A stretch of DNA of 10,651 nt from Colimorpha sp045642445 (lineage in GTDB: Bacteria; Bacteroidota; Bacteroidia; Bacteroidales; P3): the NCBI GenBank assembly GCA_045642445.1, contig JAZUIX010000177.1, forward strand, positions 1 through 10,651, given 5' to 3'. Positions 1 through 7,708 of the stretch are shown piece by piece; the first letter of the stretch is position 1; every line of letters begins with the position of its first letter. The position numbers were made by a program, and so were the translations under genes. The notes under the pieces were generated by a model. That model searched no databases and was not told the DNA's origin. It saw nothing but the letters and a program-made list of their open reading frames with translations.

Positions 1-173
1 TTGCTGAGCGGAACGAGGGAGTGTAGCGGGCTACATGACCGAGTGACAAACAGCAAGATGACCAAAAACGGCCAAAATCACAGAAAAGTATATTTTCAAA
101 ATATTTCATGTTTACGTTGAATTTATAGAACCCACCTTAAGCCTTCGTCAGGCAACAAAAAACGAGAGTTAAG
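1..173. other. Intergenic stretch with short palindromes, no gene seen
   Basis: I see no protein or RNA gene here. Two inverted repeats stand out. TGTAGC (22-27) pairs with GCTACA (30-35), inside an outer pair TTGCTG (1-6) and CAGCAA (51-56). Further right, ATATTTT (90-96) and AAAATAT (98-104) form a near-perfect 15-bp AT palindrome. The first 60 bases share short words (GAGTGAC, GTAGCG) with the hairpin-rich spacer near 9850-9870, so both may belong to a dispersed intergenic repeat family. The window edge prevents seeing the upstream gene. Confidence 0.5.
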
Positions 174-286
174 AATTTGTAGCAGTTTTGAGGTCAAAAA
201 CTTTCCAATTTGTGCAGTTTGGAGGCTAAAAACTTTCCAATTTGTGCAGTTTGGAGGCCAAAAAACTTTCCGATTTGTGCAGTTTG
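174..286 (+). repeat. Tandem 32-33 bp direct repeats (3 full, 1 partial) before the ATPase promoter
   Basis: Units begin at 174, 207, 239 and 272, a period of 32-33 bp. Each has the core ATTTGTGCAGTTTGGAGG followed by an A-rich run and ACTTTCC. The first unit is the most diverged (extra A, TTTTGAGG) and the fourth is only 15 bases (272-286). The period is close to three DNA helical turns, so all units face the same side of the helix, as in protein-binding iterons or operators. A further full plus partial copy lies at 7709-7754. There are no unique spacers, so this is not a CRISPR array. The function is unknown; binding by a regulator or by the downstream ATPase is inference. Confidence 0.85.
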
Positions 287-308
287 TAAGAAAAAAGTTG
301 TATATTTG
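283..308 (+). promoter_or_regulatory. Probable promoter of the AAA ATPase
   Basis: A good Bacteroidota -7 element TATATTTG lies at 301-308, preceded by the usual AAAAAAGTTG context. The -33 TTTG is less certain: TTTG at 283-286 leaves a 14-base spacer and TTTG at 274-277 leaves 23, against the usual 19-21. Both candidates lie inside the last, partial repeat unit, so the repeat array and the promoter physically overlap. Transcription would begin near 313-316, leaving a leader of under 20 bases before the ATG at 332. Confidence 0.6.
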
Positions 309-331
309 TATCGTAAAAAATTTGTTAGCAG

Positions 332-1612
332 ATGGATTTAACTGAAATATTATCAAACCAATATGAGGAGATAATGTCTCTCAACACCTCCAGACTTTGT
401 ACCCGAAAGGAAGAAAAGGAGCTGGATTTGGATAGTTCGTTGGCTCAAATTGTCATCGGTGTTCGTCGCAGTGGCAAGTCGACGCTCTGCCAAAAGGTGT
501 TGATTGAAAGTGGGGTCAAGTTTGCATACATCAATTTTGATGATGAGAATCTTGTTGATGTCAAAGCCAAGGATATGAACGACCTGATGGCCGCATTATA
601 TCGTGTTTATGGCGATTTCACCCATCTGTTCATTGATGAGGTTCAGAATGTCGAAGGCTGGCCGCTGTTTGTCAATAGGCTGTTGCGTGGCAAGTTGCAT
701 TTGGTGATTACGGGCAGCAATGCTAATCTGCTCAGTGGTGAGTTGTCCACGCATCTTGCGGGGCGGTACAACCAAATAGAACTGTTCCCGTTTTCGTTTG
801 ATGAATATTGTAGGGCTACCAACGTTGATTGTCGCAGCAAATCCACCAAGGCCACGGCGCTCCGCCATGCTGCTTTGGACAGGTATCTTTTCCAGGGCGG
901 TTTTCCCGAATTGTTGAATATCAAAGAGGGACACAAATACGTCATGTCGCTGCTCAATGCGGTGTTGAATAAGGATATTTGCCGTCGCTACAATGTGCGT
1001 TACAAGAAAACGCTTTCCGACATGGCAAATGGCATTGTCGACCATTTTTGCCAAGAGATTTCGTATACAAATATATCAAAAGAATATAGTTTGCTGTCTG
1101 TACATACGGCAAAAAACTATATTGAGTACCTCACCACGGCCTATCTGGTATGTCCTGTTTCAAAGTTTTCGTTTAAGTCAACCGAGCGACAACAGGCCCG
1201 CAAATACTATGTGGTTGATCCTGCTTTTATTTCAAAACGGAACGACACGTTGCAAACAGAAAACATCGGATGGAGGTTGGAAAATGTGGTCGCTATCGAA
1301 TTGATGCGTCGCATGGATAAAGAATACCAACAACTGTATTATCTCCGCAAAGAAAAGTCGTTTGAGGTGGATTTTGAGGTGGTCGAAGCGGGTCATGTCA
1401 ACCAACTCATACAGGTGACATACGATTTCTCCAATCCTGGCACACGTCTCTATAACCGTGAAATTGGCGGCTTGATAAAAGGGGCTTCAGCAACGGGGTG
1501 TCATAACCTGACGCTCGTTATGATGGAAGGCGAAAATAGGGACATCGAGCAGGGAGGTGAAACTATTCATTGTCTCCGAGCTACCGATTGGCTGCTCGGA
1601 AACAATATGTAA
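332..1612 (+). CDS. AAA family ATP-binding protein, AAA_14 plus DUF4143
   Basis: The 426-residue product is a cytoplasmic P-loop ATPase of the COG1373 type, a family that is multicopy in many Bacteroidota and whose role is not settled. A Walker A motif GVRRSGKST (residues 43-51), a Walker B stretch HLFIDEVQ (98-105) and a sensor-1-like segment LVITGSNA (124-131) are followed by the family's typical LAGRY. The C-terminal half fits DUF4143, with a nuclease-like core around FEVDFEV (344-350). The usual Glu-x-Lys is replaced by QVT at 361-363, so nuclease activity is doubtful. The ATG at 332 lies just downstream of a good -7 box. The gene stands alone, preceded by a 32-33 bp repeat array. Annotation by family is secure; the biological role is unknown. 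Confidence 0.92.
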   Translation: MDLTEILSNQYEEIMSLNTSRLCTRKEEKELDLDSSLAQIVIGVRRSGKSTLCQKVLIESGVKFAYINFDDENLVDVKAKDMNDLMAALYRVYGDFTHLFIDEVQNVEGWPLFVNRLLRGKLHLVITGSNANLLSGELSTHLAGRYNQIELFPFSFDEYCRATNVDCRSKSTKATALRHAALDRYLFQGGFPELLNIKEGHKYVMSLLNAVLNKDICRRYNVRYKKTLSDMANGIVDHFCQEISYTNISKEYSLLSVHTAKNYIEYLTTAYLVCPVSKFSFKSTERQQARKYYVVDPAFISKRNDTLQTENIGWRLENVVAIELMRRMDKEYQQLYYLRKEKSFEVDFEVVEAGHVNQLIQVTYDFSNPGTRLYNREIGGLIKGASATGCHNLTLVMMEGENRDIEQGGETIHCLRATDWLLGNNM

Positions 1613-1648
1613 TACGATTATCCGCATGTAGGCGATTGTTTGAAAAAG

Positions 1649-1789
1649 TTGCCTGGCGGCAAGAAATAATGCCCTCTATCGAGGAAAAATAGTCAGCCCC
1701 TTCGGGGGGAAATAGGGTTAAGGAGGAATAAAGAAAGAGCACTCCTTTCGGAATGCTCCCGTCACCGAAGTGACTTTCAGAATCTGAAA
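1649..1789. repeat. Cluster of six short hairpins between convergent genes
   Basis: Six inverted repeats lie within 141 bases: TTGCC/GGCAA (1649-1662), CCTC/GAGG (1673-1684), CCCC/GGGG with a TTCG loop (1697-1708), a 9-bp stem with one mismatch (1737-1758), GTCAC/GTGAC (1761-1774) and TTTCAGA/TCTGAAA (1775-1789). All but the last have four-base loops. Read on the minus strand, the 1761-1774 hairpin has a TTCG loop closed by C-G and the 1737-1758 hairpin has a GAAA loop, both very stable RNA tetraloops. The cluster separates the ends of the ATPase gene and the giant minus-strand gene. It may be mRNA 3' end protection, a dispersed repeat or a small RNA; the sequence does not decide. Confidence 0.6.
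1727..1758 (-). terminator. Possible intrinsic terminator of the giant surface-protein gene
   Basis: On the minus strand the stem GAGCATTCC / GGAGTGCTC (one mismatch, GAAA loop) is followed by TTTCTTTATT. It lies about 70 bases past the stop codon of the giant gene. The U-rich tract is interrupted, so termination may be partial. Confidence 0.5.
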
Positions 1790-1828
1790 AAGATCAGGAT
1801 GCTGAAACCTGGACGTTCTCTAAAAATA

Positions 1829-4800
1829 TTATTCTCCTCCGATGTCCACATGGGTGTTGCCGCCTACCAAGGCCGCATTGCCACCACCGTAAACATTGCC
1901 TTTCACATGGGTGGTACCCTTGATGGTGACATGGGTATTGGCACTTACCTTGCTCTGATCGCCTCCGCCGAATACGCTTCCGTGGACGATGCCGCCGTTG
2001 ATGGTCAAATCGGTATTTCCATTAACGGTTCCCAGATTGTCAAGGTCGACACTGGTTTGGAGCGTATGGTTTGTTGCATTGCCTTGAGGATTGCCTGTCC
2101 CTGTTTGTTCCACCCAGTTGAATTCTGTACCTTCGGGATAAACAGGGAAATCATCTTCGCCTTGTTGATAATACATACCAAATTGTCCGCTATAAAGAGG
2201 GGTTTTAAAATCATTTGCACTTCTCGGATAAACGGTAATTGATGGAATCTCCGCACTCTTTCCGCCACCGAACACGCTACCTTTCACGGTGCAGTCGGTT
2301 AGGGTTGACGTGACAGTAGGGTGAACAGTGGTTGTGCCCACCGTGCCCGACCATGGTCCGCCATAGAAATTCCCCGTAATGGTACAACCGTTCAATGTGG
2401 ATGTGACATTGTAGGTGCGAGCGAGATTCAGTTGGGCATAGTCGTTGAAGAAACGAGTCACATGGGTAGGATTCATCGAACTTCCCATACCACCCGAACC
2501 TGGCATGTACTCAACGGCATAGCGGATAAGGATACCGTCCCCCGTTTCATCATATTTCAAATACTTATCATTGTTGTCAAAATAATTACCGAAATAGGTA
2601 TTTTTGTAATCTGCGTAAGTGGTACCATTAACATTCTGCACCATCTCAACACGTGCCACACTCGAACCACCATAACCCGCTCCCACAAACGTACCGAATG
2701 TGGAATTGTTTGCCACGGTGGTTACCGTCTTGCCCGAAGTCATGTTGCCAGCCTTGGGACCGCCACAGAAGAACTCCACATCACAGTTGTTGATGATGAT
2801 GTCGATATTGCCTGTGATAGGTTTTGCAGGATTGACGCTGCCACCATAGAACTCTTTCACCGTAGTATGGTCAAAACGGATATATGCATTACCGTTAAGT
2901 TGTTCCCAATAGCCGCTGGCGAAAGTGCCAATTTTGCCCCCATTGGTATAAACTCTTCCATGGTTGTTGGCTGCCACATCTACTTTTGCATTACGACCTG
3001 TGAGGTAGAATTCCTTATACTCGCCACCCATCACTGATACGGGGAAGAACGTTGTATTTTGAGCATTTGTAGCATGACAACCAGGAGTGTAGGCATTGAA
3101 GAAGGTGTGTCCACCTAAGATGGCATAGTTCACCTTGTCGGTGGTGGTATAGCGGGTCATTACAAATTGGTCCAGCAGACCTGCATTGAAAATCAGCGGA
3201 GCCGAAGCCGAATAGTTTGTATTGCGACCTGTCTCAAACTCGGTGAAACGAGCGAAAGCGGTCTCCGTGATTTCAAAATGGCCGCTTGTCATGGCGATAC
3301 CGCTATAGGACTGCAAAGTCTCGCCCATAGGTTTCTTCACCCAAGAGATACCCACCTGATAGACAAAATCAAGGCGTGTTGGAGGTATATTCCGCATATC
3401 GACATGACCATAAATTTCGCAATAGTCAGGTTCGTTGTCATGGTCTTCATCAATTGACATGATGGTATAAGCATTTGCATAGTCATCGAACGGCTGCCCA
3501 GCTCTACGGAAATTGAGGTTGCCGACGAGCACGATGGCATGGTCATAGACGTTGGAACTTGTACCTAATTGACCATAGGCATCCCGTAAGGATGTTGCAG
3601 TTTTTGCTCCTGAGGGGATAGAAAACGAAGGAGTATAGGTTGGGCCATAGTTCGATTCGGAATAGCCCATACCGAACACCTTGTCGAGGTTCGGGTCGTA
3701 GGCATACACCACATCATTTGCCCAATAGGGTTCGATGGTGATGGCGGTAACGCCCTCGGGCACATAGTAGAATCCGCCTTGGGCGAAAACACGGCCACTA
3801 ACGCTATGGAGGTCTTTCTTCGTGCAATTGCGGTCAGCAAAATTGTAGGCGTCGTTGCCGGAGGTAGTGAATGATCCAGCAGTACCACCCGTCACATTGG
3901 TGATTTTCCATCCCGTCACAACCCTATTGGCTTGATAGTTATTGTTGTAGTAGTCGTTGTAGTAAGGAAGCTGCACTTTATGGTAGCCGTAGTCGAACTC
4001 TTGCTCGTTTTGGTCGGAGATAGGGAGCGTGATGTTTTTAGTGCCGCTGTTGTTGATGGTGACGCTGAGGGTTCCCACGGTGCGGTTGCTATAGTCGGGG
4101 TTTGTCAACGAGGGATATTTGCCCCAAGGCTTGATGACGGGATAAGGAGCAATGGTCTTATCCAGCACCCATTTGCCAATCTCTGCCGTCGAAGTGGCGT
4201 TGTAATTGCCAAAGAGGTAGTAGGCAGCCAACTTGCGTTCGGCATTCAGCGTGGCGCGGATATATTCGAAGCGATTGAGAAACCGTTCCTCTGCCGGCAA
4301 AGCACCATTGGTAGAGGTGATATCCTCGCGGTAATCAGCACCATTGTAGAGGAAGAAATCATACAGGGGATTTCGTTTATTGTCCAAGTCGCTGCCGCCA
4401 TAGACAGGATAGGTGTTCGTACCAGTAACCTCAGTGCCATAGTTTATACAATTGGCTACCATAGGATCGCCCGAAGCAACAATCAACATAATTTCATCAA
4501 CCGTTGCAGCTGTATAACTGTTTTCACCTTTAATTGAATTTAAATGGGCAAAACCTTTATCGCTTACAATGTCGGCTAAATTGACGTACCAGTATTGACC
4601 GCTAACTGTTAAATAAGTTTGATTACCTGACATATTTTGTACAAGAACATAATCTCCCGTGTTTCCTGTATTATTTCTATTGAAAAACAATCTCGGATTT
4701 CCGCTTGAGACCTTAAGCCTTAACGTAGTATAATTACTTAAATCTGCATAATTTGCACCAATAACATCTGATTGGCCCCAAACCGTTTCGTTTGAATTCC

Positions 4801-7204
4801 CTCGATTATCAACACACGTAGGAGTTCCGGTAACTGTGGCATTCGCACCAACACCATTCCATGTGTGGAACATGTCGTTTGAAAGTGAGATGTTTGCTTC
4901 AACATTACCCACCACACCTGCGGCATACTCGCCACCATTGACCTCAGCGTAATTATAATTATTGACAACTTTCACATCTCCGCTGATGGTGCCGATAAGG
5001 CCGCCCACACTTCCTGTGCCCGAAACTGATCCTCCAAGCACACCGCAGTTGTAAATCTTCGAAGCCCCCGAGACGGAACCTGCTATGGCTCCCACATCGG
5101 TGCCACTGGCAATATTGACATTGGCAATACGGACATTCTTCACCGTGCCCCCGTTGATGGTAGAGAACAAGGGGCGAGAGAGACCGCTGATGGTATAGAA
5201 ATTGCCATCAAAGGTGCCTGAATATCCAGTGATATTGCTGTTAAATCCCGAGGCGTCGATGTCGTTCTGCACCTGATAGTTCTTGCTGCCGTTGCCACTT
5301 TGGGCAATATATGCCAAGTCGGAGACACTCATCACGGGGTAAGGAGTTGTCGTACCGTTGCCGTTAGTCATCGTTGCCACAGGCGAAAGCAGGTAGTTCG
5401 CCCCCAAGTTGGCGGCGGCAGCCTTTAACGTGACGCCATTGTTTACGGTCACGGTTCCACCATTCGCCAACTGGTTGCTCGACAAGGTGGGTTCCGAACC
5501 ATCGAGGGTGTAATAGATGGTTGCATCTGTTGTGGCACTGGTAACCGTGATGGTAGTGCCGTTTTTGCTGAAGGTGGGCTTGGCGGCAGGGGTTTGCACA
5601 TCGACATATACCGTACATGCGACACCTGCGGTACCATCTATCTTGTAACTCTGCACGATAATTTCTGTGGATCCGACAGCCTCTGCGGTAATGATTCCAT
5701 CATCACTAATGGAGGCAATTGAGGAATTGTTAGAAGTATAAGTATAGTTCTCGTAGAGCAAGGCTCCATAAGGCCCTTCAGCAGTGAAATCAATGGGTTC
5801 GGTCGCGCCCAAAGACAATATATTGTGTGCCGAAGCATACAGCCTTTCGATGTCCTTTATATTCTTCGGCACAAGGATGGTGGCATGGGCAGGTGCCTCC
5901 TTACCGTCGTATCGAGCAATCAAATTCAGATGGACAGTTTGGTCAACAGAGGTAAGATTAGTAGAGCGACTCACAGTGACAACATTGTTGTTGGAGGTAA
6001 GACCAAGATATTGGTAATTGTCCAACTGCCAATCGAAGCTGTTGAAAGTTACCGAAGTTCCTGGGTCAACATTTGTTTGAGGGGCGCTGGTAAGATAGGT
6101 GGTATAATTCGACTTGTATAACTTTTGATTATCTTGGCCTGAAAACTCAATGTAGATGGGTAATGAAGTGAGGACACCCGTCAGCGGGGCTGTAAAGTCT
6201 ACCGACTCGTCTTCGTCAATAGTTGCTGTAGCAGGGGTAATTGAAATGGGATCGAAGTCATTGACAGCAGGATGGAGCACCAGGGAAATATCGTAGTCGG
6301 TATTAAACTCGGATACAGTCGTTGTGCCTATTTTACACACCGTATGGAGACGCACCTTGACGTTCTGGGGAGTGTTCGCCGTCAACGAACTTTCGGCATT
6401 GGATTGGAGTACACCATTATTGTCTATTTGAGCGTAGCTTCCGCCCTCCACAATTGTCCAAGTATTAGTGGTTGTCTTGGTTCCAGAAGCAGCCTTCAGT
6501 TGCCCATTGACATAACAATAGTTATTTCCTCCAATAGCGGCTATGGGGGCATTCCAACTGCTGTTAGTGAAGGTCGTACTCAGCTGTATGCCGTAGGGAT
6601 TGACGCCTCCAGCAAGACCCGACATGGTCACAGATGGCTCGTCAAAAGTAGCCACGGTAAGGGAGGTATAGTTGGTCAGGTTCCATTTTGAGCCATCATC
6701 ACCTGCGCCCCAAAAGCAAATTCCATTACCAATTGCCTCGCCTCCATAAAGGTTGAGTCCCACGCCCGAATAAAGTTCGGTGGTTATGGCTGTGCTATTT
6801 GTACCAGATATATTAAACTTGAAATTGTTCGTATTTTCTTTATTTGTAACCAACTCGATTACATTGGTGTTGCCAGTGTTGCTATTTATTGCCTTCATAT
6901 ATTTCCCCGTGGAAAGGCTTCGTATATAATATTGGTTGGTTGAGCCTGTTGGTTCGAAATACCAATAGGCGCTTATATCGTTTGTATTATTGCCAGTGTT
7001 GATACCATTTCCACTCGTGGCATAGATATAACCATCGGTGAAATTAGTTCTACTGCTTTGTATCCTATACGCATAAATCGTAGTAGATGTCGAAGCGGTC
7101 GGTTGTGCCCCAAGGTTGCCAGCAAAAGACAAAAACAACAAACACAGACTCAATGAAAATCTGCCGATACCCAAACCTCTTCTACCATTCTCCTTGTTCC
7201 TCAT
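1829..7204 (-). CDS. Giant secreted multidomain surface protein (trefoil-like, Ig-like, chitobiase-like, GLUG, Gly-rich repeats)
   Basis: About 1791 residues, probably exported and displayed at the cell surface; the ligand is unknown. I chose the ATG at 7204 because it gives a clean signal peptide: basic start, hydrophobic FSLSLCLLFLSFAG, likely cleavage after NLGA at residue 33. ATGs at 7228 and 7282 are in frame but only lengthen the N-terminus. Regions in order: beta-trefoil (ricin-like) pattern about 41-182 (YYIRSLSTGKYM, GICFWGAGDDGSKW); Ig-like/BIG_2 about 455-535; chitobiase C-terminal-like module about 540-610 (ATIYYTLDGSEPT); GLUG-type repeats about 625-770 resuming near 920; a beta-sandwich-like insert between them; an unassigned middle; and V(F/Y)GGG repeats from about 1616 to the end. 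No type IX sorting domain or membrane anchor is visible. GC content differs sharply between modules, suggesting domain shuffling. Confidence 0.88.
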   Translation of the reverse strand: MRNKENGRRGLGIGRFSLSLCLLFLSFAGNLGAQPTASTSTTIYAYRIQSSRTNFTDGYIYATSGNGINTGNNTNDISAYWYFEPTGSTNQYYIRSLSTGKYMKAINSNTGNTNVIELVTNKENTNNFKFNISGTNSTAITTELYSGVGLNLYGGEAIGNGICFWGAGDDGSKWNLTNYTSLTVATFDEPSVTMSGLAGGVNPYGIQLSTTFTNSSWNAPIAAIGGNNYCYVNGQLKAASGTKTTTNTWTIVEGGSYAQIDNNGVLQSNAESSLTANTPQNVKVRLHTVCKIGTTTVSEFNTDYDISLVLHPAVNDFDPISITPATATIDEDESVDFTAPLTGVLTSLPIYIEFSGQDNQKLYKSNYTTYLTSAPQTNVDPGTSVTFNSFDWQLDNYQYLGLTSNNNVVTVSRSTNLTSVDQTVHLNLIARYDGKEAPAHATILVPKNIKDIERLYASAHNILSLGATEPIDFTAEGPYGALLYENYTYTSNNSSIASISDDGIITAEAVGSTEIIVQSYKIDGTAGVACTVYVDVQTPAAKPTFSKNGTTITVTSATTDATIYYTLDGSEPTLSSNQLANGGTVTVNNGVTLKAAAANLGANYLLSPVATMTNGNGTTTPYPVMSVSDLAYIAQSGNGSKNYQVQNDIDASGFNSNITGYSGTFDGNFYTISGLSRPLFSTINGGTVKNVRIANVNIASGTDVGAIAGSVSGASKIYNCGVLGGSVSGTGSVGGLIGTISGDVKVVNNYNYAEVNGGEYAAGVVGNVEANISLSNDMFHTWNGVGANATVTGTPTCVDNRGNSNETVWGQSDVIGANYADLSNYTTLRLKVSSGNPRLFFNRNNTGNTGDYVLVQNMSGNQTYLTVSGQYWYVNLADIVSDKGFAHLNSIKGENSYTAATVDEIMLIVASGDPMVANCINYGTEVTGTNTYPVYGGSDLDNKRNPLYDFFLYNGADYREDITSTNGALPAEERFLNRFEYIRATLNAERKLAAYYLFGNYNATSTAEIGKWVLDKTIAPYPVIKPWGKYPSLTNPDYSNRTVGTLSVTINNSGTKNITLPISDQNEQEFDYGYHKVQLPYYNDYYNNNYQANRVVTGWKITNVTGGTAGSFTTSGNDAYNFADRNCTKKDLHSVSGRVFAQGGFYYVPEGVTAITIEPYWANDVVYAYDPNLDKVFGMGYSESNYGPTYTPSFSIPSGAKTATSLRDAYGQLGTSSNVYDHAIVLVGNLNFRRAGQPFDDYANAYTIMSIDEDHDNEPDYCEIYGHVDMRNIPPTRLDFVYQVGISWVKKPMGETLQSYSGIAMTSGHFEITETAFARFTEFETGRNTNYSASAPLIFNAGLLDQFVMTRYTTTDKVNYAILGGHTFFNAYTPGCHATNAQNTTFFPVSVMGGEYKEFYLTGRNAKVDVAANNHGRVYTNGGKIGTFASGYWEQLNGNAYIRFDHTTVKEFYGGSVNPAKPITGNIDIIINNCDVEFFCGGPKAGNMTSGKTVTTVANNSTFGTFVGAGYGGSSVARVEMVQNVNGTTYADYKNTYFGNYFDNNDKYLKYDETGDGILIRYAVEYMPGSGGMGSSMNPTHVTRFFNDYAQLNLARTYNVTSTLNGCTITGNFYGGPWSGTVGTTTVHPTVTSTLTDCTVKGSVFGGGKSAEIPSITVYPRSANDFKTPLYSGQFGMYYQQGEDDFPVYPEGTEFNWVEQTGTGNPQGNATNHTLQTSVDLDNLGTVNGNTDLTINGGIVHGSVFGGGDQSKVSANTHVTIKGTTHVKGNVYGGGNAALVGGNTHVDIGGE

Positions 7205-7533
7205 ACCGCTCACAAATGAATAATTCATATCAAAAATTATCTTCTTTCCAAGTTTTTGTGCAACTATGGCCCGAAGTTGCAAACCACATAAAACAAGAAA
7301 GTGGAGCCATCCATTTTTATGACCTCACTTCGAAATGTTGGGCTTGGACTCCCTGTAGTATAAATAAGGTTGGTGAACCGCTCCACCATGTCATATTATA
7401 ACTCTTTATGAGTTATAAACATGGTAAGCATCATCATACTCTATTCCCATACTACAAAGTGTACGTCCAAGTACTACATTTCAGGAATAAGGCATCAATG
7501 CGCTTTCTCGTCATTCCGAAACTCTCTGGAATT
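7205..7533 (-). promoter_or_regulatory. Long structured 5' leader of the giant surface-protein gene
   Basis: Between the promoter and the chosen start lie about 330 transcribed bases. Nested complementary segments define one long fold. The pairs are 7332-7338 with 7476-7482 (7 bp), 7343-7349 with 7465-7471 (7 bp), 7354-7361 with 7449-7456 (8 bp), 7386-7391 with 7419-7424 (6 bp), and 7396-7404 with 7410-7418 (9 bp, five-base loop). The loop between the first two helices is a symmetric 4 by 4. A separate 5-bp hairpin (7513-7517 with 7528-7532) would sit at the very 5' end of the transcript. The nesting of 37 perfect pairs is seen directly. A regulatory RNA role is inference; a DNA-level inverted-repeat element is the main alternative. 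I do not recognise a named riboswitch class. Confidence 0.55.
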
Positions 7534-7539
7534 GCGGTG

Positions 7540-7570
7540 CAAAAGTACAACTTTTTTTTGACATAGCAAA
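7540..7570 (-). promoter_or_regulatory. Consensus Bacteroidota promoter for the giant surface-protein gene
   Basis: On the minus strand, -33 TTTG (7567-7570) and -7 TACTTTTG (7540-7547) are separated by exactly 19 bases, an exact fit to TTTG-N19-TAnnTTTG. A run of A residues fills the spacer, as is common in this phylum. The start point should be near 7533. The only long minus-strand gene downstream is the surface protein. The bases between here and the repeat at 7709 are AT-rich and hold no gene I can support. Confidence 0.85.
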
Positions 7571-7708
7571 TATTTTTTTTCATTATGCGACATTTTGCCC
7601 CTATTTTGTCAATCCCCAAACACCTGTATTATTTGAATTTTGCACTATTTTCCCCTCTCAGATGCACCAACCGCCTCCGTTTCGTGTCGTTTTTAAGCGA
7701 GAATGTCC

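Noticed and set aside
1..60. tRNA or other known RNA gene at the left edge
   Set aside because: The paired segments do not form a cloverleaf, and no conserved T-loop or CCA end is visible.
174..286. CRISPR array
   Set aside because: Units are directly adjacent and diverge from one another, with no unique spacers and no cas genes nearby.
123..356. Minus-strand open frame of 77 codons over the repeat array
   Set aside because: It is a translation of the 32-33 bp repeats in different frames, overlaps the ATPase promoter and start, and has no initiation context.
1700..1831. Frameshifted or truncated C-terminus of the giant protein
   Set aside because: Other frames after the stop at 1829-1831 close within about 20 codons and carry no further Gly-rich motifs, and a plausible terminator follows. 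A natural end is simpler.
2321..3037. Long plus-strand frames antisense to the giant gene (also 1799-2242 and 3932-4537)
   Set aside because: The minus-strand frame gives a coherent secreted multidomain protein with a promoter and signal peptide. The plus frames give no recognisable domains.
7138..7150. Lipoprotein signal with a cysteine at residue 21
   Set aside because: The residues before the cysteine (LSL) do not fit a lipobox, and a normal signal peptidase I site (NLGA) follows.
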